From an uncultured Patescibacteria group bacterium (GTDB lineage: Bacteria; Patescibacteriota; Minisyncoccia; Phycocordibacterales; UBA12088), in assembly GCA_947259245.1 (NCBI GenBank), contig CAMYLP010000017.1, positions 1-42,099 on the forward strand: 42,099 nucleotides of DNA, given 5' to 3'. A model generated the notes under the pieces. It made no database searches and had not been told where the DNA came from. It saw nothing but the letters and a program-made list of their open reading frames with translations. Shown here in pieces: positions 15,339 to 22,040 of the stretch (positions are counted from its first letter, which is position 1; each line of letters begins with the position of its first letter). The translations under genes were made by a program, and so were the position numbers.

Positions 15339-17531
15339 ATGGATGACAAGTTTCTCAAACCATACAACCCGCAGGCGTGCGAGGATGCGATCTATGAGCG
15401 CTGGGAAACATCTGGGTACTTCAATCCGGACGTCTGTGTCGAGAAAGGTGTCACAAAGGAAGATGCCGAACCATATTCGATCGTACTTCCTCCCCCAAAT
15501 GTGACGGGGGTGCTACACATTGGTCACGCTGCAATGCTTGCGATCGAGGACATACTAGTACGTTACCATCGCATGAATGGGTACCGAACGCTGTGGATAC
15601 CAGGTACCGACCATGCTGCTATCGCCACACAGGCGCGTGTCGAGAAAGACCTACAGAAGAAGGAAAAGAAGACCCGGCACGACCTCGGGCGTGAAGAGTT
15701 CTTGAAGCGCGTAGAAACGTTTGCCCAAGAGTCACACAACACGATCGTACACCAGGTGCGCAAGATGGGGTCGTCGCTCGACTGGGGCCGCGAGGCGTTC
15801 ACGCTCGATGAGACACGACAACAAGCAGTGCACGAGGCATTCAAGCGTTTCTACGAACTCGGACTCATCGTGCGAGGCGATCGTATCGTGAATTGGGATC
15901 CCAAAGGGCAAACGGTGATATCGGATGATGAGATTGTATATGAAGAGCGCAAGACGATGTTCTACACCTTTCGGTACGATAAAGACTTCCCTATCGCTAT
16001 ATCGACCACACGTCCTGAAACAAAAGTCGGCGATACAGCTGTCGCAGTACATCCCGACGACAAACGTTACAAGGAGTACATCGGCAAGGAGTTTGACGCC
16101 GTGTTCTGTGACGTACCTATTCATGTGAAGGTAATCGCGGATAATTCAGTGGACCCAGAATTTGGAACTGGTGCCCTTGGTGTTACCCCAGCCCACAGTG
16201 TTGCGGATGCAGACATGGCCGAGCGACATGGACTACCCACGGTGCCGGTAATAAACGAATATGCTCGGATGACCGTTGACGGTCACTTGAAGGACATGAA
16301 GGTGAATGCTGCTCGGGAGACGATCGTAGGGTGGCTGCGTACGGAAAGACTTATGGAGCATGAGGAGGAGATCACGCAAAATGTCTCCACGGCAGAACGT
16401 ACCGGTGCCATCATCGAACCACTACCGAAGTTGCAATGGTTTGTTGCCGTCAACAAGCCCTTCGTATTGGAACATTCCAACATTCCTAGCATCGAGAGCG
16501 GGTCCACCACTACACTGAAGGAGATTATGCGTGCATCGGTAGCGCCAGGGGCTATACATATCACGCCAGAGCGCTTTGAGAAGACTTACTATCATTGGAT
16601 CGACAACTTGCGCGATTGGTGCATCAGTCGCCAGATCTGGTACGGTCATAGGATCCCAGTCTGGTACAAGGGCGATAAGCTGTACGTCGGTACCACAGCT
16701 CCACAGGGAGAAAAGTGGGAACAGGATCCCGACACACTTGATACCTGGTTCTCGAGTGGCTTGTGGACCTTCTCCACGCTCGGTTGGCCTGAGGATACAA
16801 GTGACCTGCGCACGTACCACCCGACATCCGTGCTTGAGACCGGATACGACATCTTATTCTTTTGGATCGCACGCATGATACTGATGAGTGGCGCGCTCGT
16901 CGGCGACATTCCCTTCCGTGATGTATACATGCACGGCCTAGTGCGCGATGAGAAGGGACGAAAGATGAGCAAGTCAATCGGAAATACGATGGATCCGCTC
17001 GATCTCATTGCAAAGTACGGGGCTGATGCCACGCGACTCTCGCTCATCATTGGTGCTGCTGCAGGCAACGACATCAAACTCTCTGAGCAACGTGTTAAAG
17101 GCTACAAGAACTTCAGCAACAAACTATGGAACATATCCCGGTTCGTACTGCAGTACGCCGACGAGGTGAAACTCGACCTGAAGACACCGTTGCACTCAGA
17201 CGACGAGAAACTGGTCGACGAGCTATGTGAACTTGCGCAAGATGTGACCGCTGATTTGGAAGGTTTCCGTCTATACCTTGCAGGCGAAAAGCTGTACCAC
17301 TACACATGGCATCGGTTTGCTGATGAGATACTCGAAGAATCAAAAGCTGTTCTTGCTGGTAAGGATGAAACTGCGAAGAAACAGCGCGTGCGCCTACTCT
17401 ATGACATGCTCGTCATACAGTTGAAGCTCCTGCATCCGTTCATACCATTCGTTACTGAAGAGATATGGTCTGCTCTGCCAAAGAAAGACGCAGACCTGCT
17501 CATGATAGCAAGGTGGCCAGACACAAAGTAG
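15339..17531 (+). CDS. valS: Valyl-tRNA synthetase
   Basis: A class I aminoacyl-tRNA synthetase that charges tRNA-Val (a cognate tRNA-Val gene lies at 12591). HIGH is at residues 60-63 (PPPNVTGVLHIGH), the editing domain occupies about 150-330, the DWCISRQIWYGHRIPVW motif follows, and KMSKS is at 542-546. The product is 730 aa against about 880-950 in most bacteria, and it ends soon after the anticodon-binding domain, so the C-terminal coiled-coil tRNA arm is absent. The frame is open to 15204, but homology starts at MDDKFLKPYNPQACEDAIYE. TGC-TAGTAT lies 11 bases before this ATG, giving a 4-5-base leader. Confidence 0.95.
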   Translation: MDDKFLKPYNPQACEDAIYERWETSGYFNPDVCVEKGVTKEDAEPYSIVLPPPNVTGVLHIGHAAMLAIEDILVRYHRMNGYRTLWIPGTDHAAIATQARVEKDLQKKEKKTRHDLGREEFLKRVETFAQESHNTIVHQVRKMGSSLDWGREAFTLDETRQQAVHEAFKRFYELGLIVRGDRIVNWDPKGQTVISDDEIVYEERKTMFYTFRYDKDFPIAISTTRPETKVGDTAVAVHPDDKRYKEYIGKEFDAVFCDVPIHVKVIADNSVDPEFGTGALGVTPAHSVADADMAERHGLPTVPVINEYARMTVDGHLKDMKVNAARETIVGWLRTERLMEHEEEITQNVSTAERTGAIIEPLPKLQWFVAVNKPFVLEHSNIPSIESGSTTTLKEIMRASVAPGAIHITPERFEKTYYHWIDNLRDWCISRQIWYGHRIPVWYKGDKLYVGTTAPQGEKWEQDPDTLDTWFSSGLWTFSTLGWPEDTSDLRTYHPTSVLETGYDILFFWIARMILMSGALVGDIPFRDVYMHGLVRDEKGRKMSKSIGNTMDPLDLIAKYGADATRLSLIIGAAAGNDIKLSEQRVKGYKNFSNKLWNISRFVLQYADEVKLDLKTPLHSDDEKLVDELCELAQDVTADLEGFRLYLAGEKLYHYTWHRFADEILEESKAVLAGKDETAKKQRVRLLYDMLVIQLKLLHPFIPFVTEEIWSALPKKDADLLMIARWPDTK

Positions 17532-17565
17532 CTGTGTACAGCGTACGGCAGACTGTCACCTGTGC

Positions 17566-17574
17566 TGGTACACT
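17566..17574 (+). promoter_or_regulatory. Extended -10, leaderless start of prsW
   Basis: TGG-TACACT, then six bases (ACGTGT) and the ATG at 17581. Confidence 0.5.
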
Positions 17575-17580
17575 ACGTGT

Positions 17581-18366
17581 ATGGTGATCGAACCTGTAAT
17601 TGTTGTGTATGCGCTCTTTGGCGGTATCCTACCCGCCCTTCTGTGGCTCTGGTTCTTTTTAAAGGAAGACAGTGAGCGTCCGGAGCCAAAGTGGCTCATT
17701 CTTGCGTCATTTCTGTCGGGCATGATAGCTGTCTTGCTTGCGCTCCCTGCTGAAATGTTAGCAAAGTGCGTCGCCGCTGGTTCTTGGCCACATCCACTTC
17801 TAGGTACACTCACGTTTGGTCACGAGACCTACACCGCACCCTTTAATATTTTCGCCTACTGTAACAGTCTTACGAGCGTACATCCTATCTTCCTCTGGGC
17901 TGCAGTGGAAGAATTGCTAAAGTACTTGGTTGCAGTTGTGGTGGTGCTCTGGCGTCGCGCAGTTGACGAACCGGTCGACGCTATGGTCTATCTTCTGACC
18001 GTAGCGCTCGGATTTGCAGCGCTGGAAACGGGTCTTTTTCTCCTCGAACCGCTTGGGCGAGGTGACGTAACCGGAGGCATACTGACAGGTAACTTACGCT
18101 TTATGGGAGCGGCGCTCATACATACGCTCTCGAGTGCGGTGGTAGGGTTCTTCATAGCGATTGCCTACTATCGTTCTTATATCATACAGTTTTTCTCCTT
18201 ATGCACAGGACTTACGCTAGCTACCGTGTTGCATGCACTATTCAACCACCATATAATTGCTAGCAGCGGGGCACGAACGTCTATTGTCTTCTTTTTCGTT
18301 TGGATTGGCGTTATAGGACTGCTCCTTCTCTTTGAGCGCGCAAAGTTGATTACTCGCCCTACTTAA
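17581..18366 (+). CDS. PrsW-family intramembrane metalloprotease
   Basis: A 261-aa polytopic membrane protein with about seven helices. The family motifs are all visible: EELLK at residues 110-114 (the EExxK signature), GFAALE at 144-149, the FMGAALIH block with His181, and LHALFNH with His218 and His223. These glutamates and histidines are the expected metal and catalytic residues. In Firmicutes PrsW cleaves an anti-sigma factor; the target here is unknown and no anti-sigma gene is nearby. The hsp20 gene follows after eight bases, so the two are probably cotranscribed and may share a stress role. Confidence 0.85.
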   Translation: MVIEPVIVVYALFGGILPALLWLWFFLKEDSERPEPKWLILASFLSGMIAVLLALPAEMLAKCVAAGSWPHPLLGTLTFGHETYTAPFNIFAYCNSLTSVHPIFLWAAVEELLKYLVAVVVVLWRRAVDEPVDAMVYLLTVALGFAALETGLFLLEPLGRGDVTGGILTGNLRFMGAALIHTLSSAVVGFFIAIAYYRSYIIQFFSLCTGLTLATVLHALFNHHIIASSGARTSIVFFFVWIGVIGLLLLFERAKLITRPT

Positions 18367-18374
18367 ATATTTAT

Positions 18375-18890
18375 ATGGCAAAACCGAAACAGTCTTTCTT
18401 TCAACGTCTAACGGGTGCAGTGGATGTAGACGACGGATATGATGACGTATACGAAGATGAGGTGTTGGAGGAACCGTCACAGGACGTGCGCACGCGCCAG
18501 GCGGCACCGCATGACGAAGGCGATGGTTCAGTGGAAGAGTGGATGGAAGACGATGCTGTTGAGGGGCAGCTGACTGTTGATGTATACCAGACACCAGACG
18601 AGATCGTCATACGTAGTATCGTGGCCGGTGTCCGGCCTGACGACCTCGATGTTTCAATATCGCGCGATATGGTGACCATTCGCGGTACACGTGAAGAGCA
18701 TAAGGAAGTCAGTGATGACGGCTACTTCCACAAAGAACTGTACTGGGGCTCATTTTCACGCACGGTACTCCTCCCTGCCGAAGTGGAGGTTGAAGGCGCA
18801 CAAGCAAATGAAAAACACGGTCTCCTCACGATACGCCTCCCAAAGATAGACAAAGAAAAACAGACAAAATTAAAAGTGAAGACCAGTTGA
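18375..18890 (+). CDS. Hsp20/alpha-crystallin small heat-shock protein
   Basis: 171 aa: a 60-residue acidic, disordered N-terminal arm (runs of Asp and Glu) and then the alpha-crystallin domain from about residue 65. Recognisable strands are DEIVIRSIVAGVRPDDLDVSI, DMVTIRGTREEH, FHKELYWGSFSRTVLLP and HGLLTIRLPK. It is an ATP-independent holdase for unfolding proteins. It is the second gene after prsW and ends at a strong terminator. A second, shorter Hsp20 is encoded at 29574-29981. Confidence 0.92.
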   Translation: MAKPKQSFFQRLTGAVDVDDGYDDVYEDEVLEEPSQDVRTRQAAPHDEGDGSVEEWMEDDAVEGQLTVDVYQTPDEIVIRSIVAGVRPDDLDVSISRDMVTIRGTREEHKEVSDDGYFHKELYWGSFSRTVLLPAEVEVEGAQANEKHGLLTIRLPKIDKEKQTKLKVKTS

Positions 18891-18891
18891 G

Positions 18892-18916
18892 AACAAGCGG
18901 CCCAAGGCCGCTTGTT
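18892..18916 (+). terminator. Terminator of prsW-hsp20
   Basis: A perfect 11-bp stem AACAAGCGGCC/GGCCGCTTGTT with a 3-base loop, immediately after the hsp20 stop. Confidence 0.8.
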
Positions 18917-18976
18917 TCGAACTGTGCTGGGGGGCGGTGTCTCACGTCGTCGTTATCGCCACTCTCCGCCTCCTCC

Positions 18977-19063
18977 CTGAGAACCACTCGGTTCTCAGCG
19001 CTACGCTGCTCTCCTCCACGGGGGAACTCCCGTTCTCCCGACCCCCTTCCCGTTCGAGACCGG
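18977..19063 (+). repeat. Palindromic element copy B (T-arm-ended)
   Basis: Hairpin 1 CTGAGAACC-ACTC-GGTTCTCAG (18977-18998), a 20-base spacer, hairpin 2 CGGGGGAAC-TCCC-GTTCTCCCG (19019-19040), then the tail GACCCCCTTCCCG ending GTTCGAGACCGGC (19063). It matches the plan of 8564-8641 with compensating base changes. It lies between the hsp20 terminator and tRNA-Phe, in the opposite orientation to the tRNA. Confidence 0.6.
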
Positions 19064-19082
19064 CCACAACACGGAATCAAAA

Positions 19083-19110
19083 CAGAAACCTCCCATCCGA
19101 GAGGTTTCTG
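19083..19110 (-). terminator. Terminator after tRNA-Phe
   Basis: A perfect 10-bp stem CAGAAACCTC/GAGGTTTCTG; on the minus strand it is followed by TTTTGATT. Confidence 0.8.
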
Positions 19111-19164
19111 TATGATATGTGACCAGATTTTCAAGAAGCGACTATGAAAATCAAAGTACTCTTG

Positions 19165-19240
19165 TGGTGCTGGGGGCCGGTCTCGAACCGGCGACCCTTC
19201 GCTCTTCAGGCGAATGCTCTACCAACTGAGCTACCCCAGC
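19165..19240 (-). tRNA. tRNA-Phe(GAA)
   Basis: Acceptor GCTGGGG/CCCCAGC, anticodon stem TTCGC/GCGAA with loop CTGAAGA (anticodon GAA), T-arm GCCGG-TTCGAGA-CCGGC, and CCA encoded at 19165-19167. It lies 32 bases after the stop of the 104-aa gene and before a terminator, so the two may form one transcript. Confidence 0.95.
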
Positions 19241-19272
19241 AAGGACTGTCGCATTGTAGCAAACCCGTGTGT

Positions 19273-19587
19273 TTATTCAACATCTGGAATACGGTTCTGT
19301 ATTTCGTTCAGTATCGTGGCAGCCGTAGCCTGCTCGGTAAGTTCCGCGGTGCTGACTAAAGTACTTCGTATATTGTCATACATCTCGCGAACCTCACTGA
19401 AGTAGTCCGACAGGTAGTACTGATAGACGAGTACGGGAACGCCAACAATGATCAGGAGAAACAGAACACGCGACCAAAATCCGAGCATTTGTGCCCGCCA
19501 CAATTTTTTTAACAGCTTCCGATTTTCCCGTGCTAATCGTATATTCTCACGGAGCAAGTCCTCTGTCATGTCGTCCTCGTGTTCCAT
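19273..19587 (-). CDS. Small membrane protein with N-terminal coiled coil
   Basis: 104 aa. The first 35 residues form a charged, Leu-rich likely coiled coil (DDMTEDLLRENIRLARENRK). One transmembrane helix (VLFLLIIVGVPVLVYQYYL) is followed by a 45-residue outer segment. I recognise no family. Transcription is probably leaderless: TATACT ends seven bases before the ATG, with TTTAAA about 17 bases further up. tRNA-Phe follows downstream. Confidence 0.7.
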   Translation of the reverse strand: MEHEDDMTEDLLRENIRLARENRKLLKKLWRAQMLGFWSRVLFLLIIVGVPVLVYQYYLSDYFSEVREMYDNIRSTLVSTAELTEQATAATILNEIQNRIPDVE

Positions 19588-19594
19588 AGTATGT

Positions 19595-19600
19595 AGTATA
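19595..19600 (-). promoter_or_regulatory. -10 element, leaderless start of the 104-aa gene
   Basis: Minus-strand TATACT, seven bases before the ATG at 19587; TTTAAA at 19623-19618 is a fair -35. Confidence 0.5.
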
Positions 19601-19717
19601 CGGCAGGAGAATACCTATTTAAAGCGTGTACCACTGCGCGGTTCACTGCAATACTTCGTCGTAAGAGCAGCAAGTGACGTATATTTTGGGTGCAAGCTAG
19701 GTTATGATGGTGTGGAT

Positions 19718-20272
19718 ATGAATTACATTTTTGACTTCTTCGGTGTTATTGCCTCTGAGCTATCATCTATCTGGTTTGCCCAGCACCTGCCTGAGTATGA
19801 CAGTTCCGAATTACGGCAGAAGTATCTCAATGATGCCGACCTGGGAAATTGTTCGCTCAACGAACTGTTTGACAAACTTGCTATCCTCTCACATCAGTCA
19901 GCATCCGACGTTACCGAACAATGGTTTGGGCTTGTTGCTGTTCATCAGGATGTAGTAACTATCATCGAACAGCTTAGTCAGCAGCACACAGTAGCATTGT
20001 GCTCAAATGCACCAAGTGAGTTCATACGTCCGATTCTGAAACAGTATAAACTTGATGGGCTGTTTGACGAGATCGTTGTTTCGGGCGAAGTTGGGATGAT
20101 AAAGCCGAACGAAGATATATTTATACACACCTTGGACGTTCTCAAGGTTGAACCAGCTGATACAACGTTTGTCGACGACACCAAAGAAAACATTGAAACA
20201 GCAATAAGAATGGGTATGAAAACGATCTTGTTTAAAGAGACTCACGATATTGCATCTCTTCTCCATACCTAA
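19718..20272 (+). CDS. HAD-superfamily hydrolase
   Basis: 184 aa. Motif I is IFDFFGVI with nucleophile Asp6; the second Asp of the DxD phosphatase motif is replaced by Phe, as in the GGV/FGV branch of HAD-IA proteins. Motif II is LCSNAP, motif III Lys lies in GMIKPNEDIF and motif IV is FVDDTKENI. A helical cap sits at about residues 15-80. The substrate cannot be inferred. The longer upstream frame (from 19448) overlaps the divergent gene and was rejected. TATGAT lies nine bases before this ATG. The gene looks more AT-rich than its neighbours. Confidence 0.85.
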   Translation: MNYIFDFFGVIASELSSIWFAQHLPEYDSSELRQKYLNDADLGNCSLNELFDKLAILSHQSASDVTEQWFGLVAVHQDVVTIIEQLSQQHTVALCSNAPSEFIRPILKQYKLDGLFDEIVVSGEVGMIKPNEDIFIHTLDVLKVEPADTTFVDDTKENIETAIRMGMKTILFKETHDIASLLHT

Positions 20273-20294
20273 GAGTACAAACTCTTGCGTAATG

Positions 20295-20366
20295 TGCCCC
20301 GAGCAGGAGTCGAACCCACATTTCCTCCTTAGGACGGAGTTGTTCTATCCATTGAACTATCAGGGC
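20295..20366 (-). tRNA. tRNA-Arg(CCT)
   Basis: 72 nt. Acceptor GCCCTGA/TCGGGGC with one U:G pair, D-arm GTTCAATGGATAGAAC, anticodon loop GTCCTAA (anticodon CCT) on a CTCC/GGAG stem with the outermost pair mismatched, and T-loop TTCGACT. No CCA is encoded. A truncated copy of its 5' half lies upstream at 20500-20534. Confidence 0.92.
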
Positions 20367-20375
20367 AGATGTGTG

Positions 20376-20485
20376 TAGCGTACCAAATGTTCGACTTCTG
20401 TCGAACCCACCTTGAAACAGTCCCCCAGACTAGCGTACCAAATGTTCGACTTCTGTCGAACCCACCTTGAAACAGTCCCCCAGAC
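20376..20485. repeat. 55-bp tandem duplication beside tRNA-Arg
   Basis: Two perfect 55-bp copies, 20376-20430 and 20431-20485. Each holds a 7-bp hairpin GTTCGAC-TTCT-GTCGAAC and one arm of a longer palindrome. Only the second copy completes it: TTGAAACAGTC/GACTGTTTCAA with loop CCCCA (20467-20493). On the minus strand each unit contains GTGGGTTCGAC, the 5' part of the tRNA-Arg T-arm. Confidence 0.9.
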
Positions 20486-20499
20486 TGTTTCAATCCCGC

Positions 20500-20534
20500 G
20501 GACGGAGTTGTTCTATCCATTGAACTACGGGGGC
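20500..20534 (-). pseudogene. Truncated tRNA-Arg 5' half
   Basis: Reads GCCCCCG, then 28 bases identical to tRNA-Arg from position 8 to the anticodon loop (ending ACTCCGTCC). After that the sequence continues GCGGGATTGAAACAGTC, part of a palindrome, instead of the 3' half. No acceptor 3' strand or proper T-arm follows, so it cannot fold as a tRNA. Confidence 0.75.
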
Positions 20535-20567
20535 AGTAAGCGTCACTGTACCATGTTGTGAAGCAAA

Positions 20568-20594
20568 GAAAAAACGCGTAGTCGCGCTTTTTCT
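20568..20594 (-). terminator. Terminator of the glutaredoxin gene
   Basis: Minus-strand GAGAAAAAG-CGCG-ACTA-CGCG-TTTTTTC, a GC core flanked by A and T tracts, about 22 bases after the stop. Confidence 0.75.
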
Positions 20595-20615
20595 CACGAT
20601 TACAATGTTGACGTA

Positions 20616-20864
20616 CTACGCCTCAATGCCGAGCATAGACGCCAGTTTTTCCTTGTCGAAACCAATCACCATTTCGTCACCAACAAAAATGACGGGAACG
20701 CCCATTTGACCGCTCTTGTCCATCATTTCCTGCCGCTTTTCTATGTCCTCAGCAACATTGAAGTCTTCAAAGGCCACGCCCTTTTCGGTAAAGTACTCTT
20801 TGGCCATGTGACAGAAGTGACATGTTGGCGTACTGTAAATTGTGACTTTTTTATTTTCATCCAT
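20616..20864 (-). CDS. Glutaredoxin-like protein (NrdH/Grx type)
   Basis: An 82-aa single thioredoxin-fold domain with redox motif CHFC (Cys15, Cys18) in TIYSTPTCHFCHMAKEYF. The cis-proline loop is MGVPVIFVGDEMVIGF, and LASMLG lies at the C-terminus. It is a cytoplasmic dithiol reductant; an electron donor role for ribonucleotide reductase is possible but no nrd gene is nearby. The length is typical. Confidence 0.9.
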   Translation of the reverse strand: MDENKKVTIYSTPTCHFCHMAKEYFTEKGVAFEDFNVAEDIEKRQEMMDKSGQMGVPVIFVGDEMVIGFDKEKLASMLGIEA

Positions 20865-20927
20865 AATAACTTGCTATTAACTTGTCAGTTGTGGCAGTAT
20901 ATCACGATAGTATATAAAACGCACAGC

Positions 20928-21001
20928 GCGGGTATCGTTTAGTGGTAGGACGCGACCTTCCCAAGGTTGAGATCGGGGTTCGATTCCCCGTACCCGCACC
21001 A
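20928..21001 (+). tRNA. tRNA-Gly(CCC)
   Basis: Acceptor GCGGGTA/TACCCGC, anticodon stem CGACC/GGTTG with loop TTCCCAA (anticodon CCC), T-arm CGGGG-TTCGATT-CCCCG, and an encoded CCA. A terminator hairpin begins four bases later. Confidence 0.95.
20981..21001 (+). repeat. tRNA-Gly 3'-end direct repeat, copy 1
   Basis: The last 21 bases of tRNA-Gly including CCA. They recur perfectly at 21168-21188, 187 bases downstream. Confidence 0.9.
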
Positions 21002-21004
21002 CGT

Positions 21005-21044
21005 GACGAACAGCTGGTTTACAGCCAGCTGTTTGTCGTGTTTT
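21005..21044 (+). terminator. Terminator of tRNA-Gly
   Basis: A 13-bp stem GACGAACAGCTGG/CCAGCTGTTTGTC (one G:T) with a 7-base loop, followed by GTGTTTTA. Confidence 0.8.
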
Positions 21045-21167
21045 AGGTGTATGCGGAATCGAAGGGCGCAGACGCGCGTGCCAAAGCACGAGCAAGCGTC
21101 GAGCCGGGGTCGAGAGTGCTTAACATTTCACGAGTTGCGCGATGTGAAATGGTTAGCAACTCGTGAC

Positions 21168-21188
21168 CGATTCCCCGTACCCGCACCA
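21168..21188 (+). repeat. tRNA-Gly 3'-end direct repeat, copy 2 (att-like)
   Basis: A perfect 21-bp copy of the tRNA-Gly 3' end including CCA. It is preceded by two overlapping palindromes: CATTTCAC/GTGAAATG (21124-21131 with 21144-21151) and CACGAGTTGC/GCAACTCGTG (21129-21138 with 21156-21165). They cannot both form. A weaker hairpin GCTCACC/GGTGAGC follows at 21208-21229. Confidence 0.8.
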
Positions 21189-21235
21189 AACTACAGCGAC
21201 TCGTACCGCTCACCACGGGCGGGGTGAGCTTTAAC

Positions 21236-21643
21236 CTACCATCTGAGTACTTTGCGTATCCGTTCCCAAATCCTAGGTGCTGGCTCCTCAGTAGGTTCAT
21301 GTTCTACTCGTTCCTGTTCCTCTTCAATGAGCACGACAACTTCCTCACCGTCTCTACCTACTTCGTACCGTTGGCGTAGTGCTGCCTCTACCCCCCGCGG
21401 ATCTTCAAGCTCGCGGATATCTGCCTCAAGCATGTTCGCACGTGCCTGTAGTTGATCGAGCTCTGAAGCCACCTCGGAACGGTGCATGGCGGTATCCTCA
21501 AGTGTATTATAAGCGTTGTGTGTTGCGTACGTTAAGAAACCGATAGGTACTAGCAATAGCACCAGAAACGGTTTGGAATGGAGCCACTGTCTCAATTTTC
21601 TCTTCTCGTAGAAACCTAGCATCGAATTGCACCGTTTACGCAC
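21236..21643 (-). CDS. ftsB: FtsB/DivIC-type septum formation initiator
   Basis: 135 aa: a short basic cytoplasmic N-terminus, one transmembrane helix (FLVLLLVPIGFLTYATHNA), then a coiled coil (SEVASELDQLQARANMLEAD) and the family segment EDPRGVEAALRQRYEVGRDGE. A Glu-rich tail ends the protein. It is expected to join the divisome with FtsL/FtsQ. Two starts are possible: GTG at 21643, six bases after GATACT and so leaderless, or the ATG at 21622, which fits the usual FtsB length better. I give the longer form. Confidence 0.8.
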   Translation of the reverse strand: MRKRCNSMLGFYEKRKLRQWLHSKPFLVLLLVPIGFLTYATHNAYNTLEDTAMHRSEVASELDQLQARANMLEADIRELEDPRGVEAALRQRYEVGRDGEEVVVLIEEEQERVEHEPTEEPAPRIWERIRKVLRW

Positions 21644-21649
21644 TGTGGT

Positions 21650-21655
21650 AGTATC
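21650..21655 (-). promoter_or_regulatory. -10 element upstream of ftsB
   Basis: Minus-strand GATACT, six bases before the GTG at 21643 and 27 before the ATG at 21622. Confidence 0.4.
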
Positions 21656-21687
21656 ATTCTACCTTATAACAGTTCCACAGTAACGCT

Positions 21688-22020
21688 ATGTTTTTATTTA
21701 CTAAAAAGACACGTAACATTATTAAATGGTTTTGGGGCATCTTCGCCACACTGATCATTCTCAGTATGGTCGTTACGTATTCCGGATTTACCATGCTCGC
21801 CCGTACCTCCACTCCCAACTCTTCGATCGAGCTCACTGAAGAAGAGCTGGCACAGCTGCGTGAAAATGCCTCGGGTACCACGACCGCCGATGGTGCAACC
21901 GTACAAGACAACATCGATGAAGCTGTTGGTGCGGCAACCTCTGGTGCAGGGAGCACCATCGAAGAGCCCCCAATCCCTGCGAGTGCTCCCACTGTACCGG
22001 AGCTACGGTTTGATATCTAA
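21688..22020 (+). CDS. Small single-pass membrane protein, unknown function
   Basis: 110 aa: basic N-terminus (MFLFTKKTRNIIKW), one transmembrane helix (GIFATLIILSMVVTYSGF), then a Ser/Thr/Ala-rich outer tail that looks disordered. It has no recognisable domain. It is divergent from ftsB and convergent with lepA (20-base gap). TATAAC about 20 bases upstream is a possible -10. A role at the septum is only suggested by the neighbour. Confidence 0.65.
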   Translation: MFLFTKKTRNIIKWFWGIFATLIILSMVVTYSGFTMLARTSTPNSSIELTEEELAQLRENASGTTTADGATVQDNIDEAVGAATSGAGSTIEEPPIPASAPTVPELRFDI

Positions 22021-22040
22021 TAATTCGCGCACGTTACTCG

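Noticed and set aside
20376-20485. CRISPR array
   Set aside because: There are only two directly abutting copies with no spacers and no cas genes; it is a tandem duplication.
20500-20534. Functional tRNA-Arg(CCG) gene
   Set aside because: The anticodon position would read CCG, but no 3' acceptor strand or foldable T-arm follows.
20981-21188. Complete integrative element between the tRNA-Gly repeats
   Set aside because: Only 166 bases separate the copies and no integrase or gene lies between; at most a scar or a tiny element.
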